Below, one piece after another: positions 61,306 to 64,000 of a DNA stretch of 64,000 bases. Source of the stretch: Diphasiastrum complanatum (lineage: Eukaryota; Streptophyta; Lycopodiopsida; Lycopodiales; Lycopodiaceae); assembly GCA_029204225.1 (NCBI GenBank), contig CM055102.1:25956922-26020921 (forward strand). The letters run 5' to 3'. Each line of letters opens with the position of its first letter. Within the stretch, counting starts at the first letter, position 1. The notes beneath the pieces were generated by a model. It was not told where the DNA came from, did no database searches, and was given only the letters and a program-made list of their open reading frames with translations. The translations under genes and the position numbers were made by a program.

Positions 61306-61348
<43 letters not shown>
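61306..61348 (-). repeat. (GA)n / (CT)n tract at a putative 3' splice site
   Basis: On the gene strand this is a CT tract ending CATTCTAG at the acceptor of the 61,299 exon. It would serve as the polypyrimidine tract. Confidence 0.7.
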
Positions 61349-61351
<3 letters not shown>

Positions 61352-62239
61352 TTTCATACCTAGGACATTACATAACAAAAGAGCAACACATCAAAGTGTC
61401 TAAAGAGATGAGTATATGCTAACAAACATTCCCAACAATAGAAGCCCATTCTGAACCAAAAGGTTCCAAACGTACGTACAAAATGAGCTGTATTCTTTTT
61501 GTTTTATTTTTTTTGGAAAAAAAAGCTTTTTGTATAAAGCCCCAAATCGCGCCTCATTTGGCTTGGATAGCCAAGGTGAAGGAGGAAGGGTGCATAGATT
61601 TTGTCGCCATGATCCGTTTTGACCAAAAGGTGTTTGCCATCAGTGTTCGAGCATTGTGCGGAGTACAATAAGTTCAGCCATCTCCATAGCTGTCATGCCC
61701 ACGACTAGACTGATCTCGGTTATTATCCCATTAGGAGGTCAATAGGCCTACCTCGACCCATAAATTAATTATGATTTTAAGGGGTTTGGGGCCCTCATGT
61801 GTGTATAAGCTCACAATTAATGGTTGGAGGCCTAGAACTCACGATGGTGGATTTATATGGGTCTATCAATGACTCATAGGAGAACTGGATGACGTGGCCC
61901 AGTTAGGTTGAAGATGTGTCCAATGCGGTGTCACAGTGCACTACTAGCAGTGCATGGGCCCTAGAGGGTATAAGTATACCCATTGGGCTCTCACTAGTGT
62001 ATGCTTGATTTGATGTTGGTAGCTACATGCTGCTGGTGTGACTTCTCTCTCATTGTGAGTGATTGATCCATAGCTTGGGGGCTAGATCCGTTCAATCTAG
62101 ATTTGGTTGGGTTGGTTTGTCCACCATCCGATTCCCTGGTGTTACTTTGTTACGGCTTGTTTAGCTTTCGTATCCTTGGATTGAGGGACTTTATAGTGGT
62201 GAAAAAAGTTTAAATGCCCGTTGGTCAAGCTATTTTAGC
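61349..62239. other. Unassigned region between the LysM gene and gypsy gag
   Basis: Missing 5' exons of the LysM gene could lie here, but none is recognisable. 61,740-62,230 may be LTR or leader of the following gypsy gag (TATA-like TATAAGTATACCC near 61,970). No primer-binding site is seen. Confidence 0.35.
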
Positions 62240-62575
62240 TTGCACAACGTACTTAAAGAAAAACGAAAATCTTCCTTTTTGTTGTTTCTAGAGGGTAAGG
62301 CTTCCTCCTGGTGGAGGGAAGTACCTTCGAAATCGGCAACTTGGGCTGGATTCCTGGAGGAATTCTGCAAGGCCTTTGTTGAAATAGACGATTCGGAAAT
62401 GTATATTCGCTTTATAAACTGCCGGATGGGCAATCGGGAACTGGACACCTATGTCCAAGAGTTTTACGATTATTTCATTAAGATGCCGCTCTTTGACTGT
62501 AAATTGGTGCAATGGCAATTCATTTATGGACTACCGACGGATTATCAAAGTGAATGCAAACAAAATATCCTCCTG
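62240..62575 (+). pseudogene. Ty3/gypsy gag fragment
   Basis: Retrotransposon-gag core: LLFLEGKASSWWREVPSKS, FLEEFCKAFVEIDDSEMY, RELDTYVQEFYDYFIKM and WQFIYGLPTDYQSECKQ. The frame runs on to 62,656, but similarity ends near 62,575, where a minus-strand LTR appears to begin. N-terminal and zinc-knuckle parts are missing. Confidence 0.8.
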
Positions 62576-63023
62576 TTACAACCTCTCCAACCCACAAACC
62601 GCCACGTGCTGGTTACCCACAAGGAACCGAATATCACACGATCCATCTCGCCGTAGGATCCAATCCAGATCCACCCTCTATGCCTTGGCCTATGACTTGT
62701 AACACGCAAGATCCGACCTTCAACCCTAACAACGCTCCATACCATTGCTAGAGCCTTCAGCCATCTCCTACCCCATGCTAGCTCACATCGCGGTTGTGCA
62801 CAAGCACTCACCATCCAACTTCCCCTAGGTAGATAGAATGAATGGTTAATGAGACCTCCTCCCTCATATACCTCCAAGGTAGGAGTCTCCAAGCCAAGCG
62901 CACATCCTAGATTACGACACGTGGCAACCATGCAGGTCCACGAGTCACTGGTCAAGTCAACAGGCCCGGTCGACGTCCGGTTTCAAGTTGGGGTTTGGGA
63001 CCCAAGGGGTTGGGTCCCTAACA
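62576..63023 (-). mobile_element. 3' LTR of a minus-strand gypsy element
   Basis: On the minus strand AAGGGGGAGGGAA, a polypurine tract at about 63,024-63,036, precedes TGTTAGGGACCCAACCCC. The LTR runs leftwards about 450 bp into the gag fragment at about 62,575; its far edge is approximate. GC content is higher than in surrounding DNA. Confidence 0.7.
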
Positions 63024-63099
63024 TTCCCTCCCCCTTAAAAGATTCCTCTTCTAAGGAAGGAAATCTGGGAATCTCAGTCTAAGGTCTTGTTCCTTTTCC

Positions 63100-64000
63100 C
63101 AAATGCCCTTGTCTTCAAAACTTCCTTTCCGATGAACCAACTACTAAGTTACCTTCCGGTTTCTGAGCCCACATTGATGTACATCAACAATGGCCTGTCG
63201 GTCCTCTACCTGAACTAGTTTATTTTGTGAAATCAATTCATCCTTTCCACCAAGTCGTTCCTTTAAACGACTAATGCGGAAGACTGGGTGAACATTGATT
63301 CCATGTGGAAGGTCTAGTTAATAAGCATTCTGATTGAGTTTCGTTACAATACGGAAGTGTCCATCATATCGAGGCGATAACTTAGGACATTTTCCAGTCT
63401 TTAGTACCTTAGAGTCCTTAAGGACTTTAAGATACACCCAATCTCCTTCCGCAAAGACTAGGTTGTCACTTTTGATTAGTGTAAAATTCCCAATCCAATT
63501 GTCTCCTGGAAACATATGCACGAAGCATATCTTACATAGATTGGTTCGTCCTTTCATCCAATTCAGGATGATCTGTAGACCCTAGACTTAAAGTGGTCTC
63601 TAATTTCTCAAAGACAAACTGCCAAAATTTGCTAGCGAACTTAGAATCCCGATCACTAACAATATCATTTGGCAACCCAAACAACCTGCTCAACTTTTAA
63701 GTTCAGACGCTTTGAGAGATTGTCTAGTCGAAATGAATTGCACCATTTTGGTTAGTCTATCAACTATAACCCAAATAACATCATTTTGCTTTTCGTTCAA
63801 GGTAGTACAACCACAAAATCCATGGAAGTACTTTCCCATTTTCTTTCGAGAATTTCCAATGGAAGCAACAAACCAACTGCCTTAAGTCTTGCATCTTTCT
63901 TTACTTGGCATTGTCCGCATTTCCAAACGTATGCCTCCACTTGACCTTTTAGATTTGGCCAATAAAAATTTTGAAAGTCTAAATTATCTATATAGGCTTG
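63100..64000 (-). pseudogene. Ty3/gypsy integrase, continuing off the right edge
   Basis: Read right to left from the window edge. It starts at the end of the zinc-binding region (FYWPNLKGQVEAYVWKCGQC), then the start of the catalytic core (WESTSMDFVVVLP). After several stops comes the C-terminal part (GDWVYLKVLKDSKVLK, PKLSPRYDGHFRIVTKLNQNAY) and the HPVFRISRLKERLGG block near 63,235-63,300. That last block is typical of chromoviral-type gypsy integrases before a chromodomain. No clear chromodomain is read. Stops and a frameshift near 63,315 mark it as dead. The LTR at 63,023 follows in the expected place. Confidence 0.85.

Overview
The window is repeat-rich nuclear DNA from a land plant. 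The evidence is an intact plant-type ATL RING-H2 gene, a spliced LysM gene with canonical GT-AG introns, LTR retrotransposons primed by tRNA-iMet-like sites, a hAT element and very long GA/CT microsatellites. Large nested LTR elements, LTRs up to about 1.4 kb and an unusual YxDD reverse transcriptase would suit a gymnosperm, but nothing seen here proves that.

Only two host genes are supported. One is an uninterrupted 424-codon ATL-type E3 ligase gene (19,808-21,082, +) with a CT tract upstream of its start. The other is the 3' part of a multi-exon gene for a small membrane-anchored LysM protein (59,622-61,299, -), whose first exons were not found.

Layout: 1-3,513 is the 5' end of a minus-strand Ty3/gypsy element (gag, leader, primer-binding site, LTR), inserted in a plus-strand Ty1/copia RNase H. 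4.5-13.8 kb is nested minus-strand copia material, including a roughly 3 kb tandem duplication. 13.8-14.4 kb holds an unidentified 216-codon ORF. 15.7-18.6 kb has a copia LTR and a decayed copia pol. 19.1-21.1 kb is the ATL gene, and 21.1-26.5 kb is mostly featureless. 26.6-33.4 kb is a plus-strand gypsy element with a solo LTR in its integrase, a local tandem duplication and a third ORF after integrase. 34.4-38.1 kb carries another LTR and a copia RT/RNase H remnant. 38.1-49.5 kb holds copia halves lying head to head inside a moderately repeated unit, called family X here. 49.5-50.2 kb is a divergent reverse transcriptase. 51.5-57.8 kb is another X copy split by a 3.46 kb hAT element with terminal inverted repeats and target-site duplication. 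59.6-61.3 kb is the LysM gene. 61.7-64 kb is gypsy gag, LTR and integrase running off the window.

Most coding-like stretches are broken transposon genes. The strongest structural results are insertions whose empty sites can be read inside the window: the solo LTR, the hAT element, and the copia element that appears to carry an internal inversion. Protein families were assigned by motif recognition only, without database searches.
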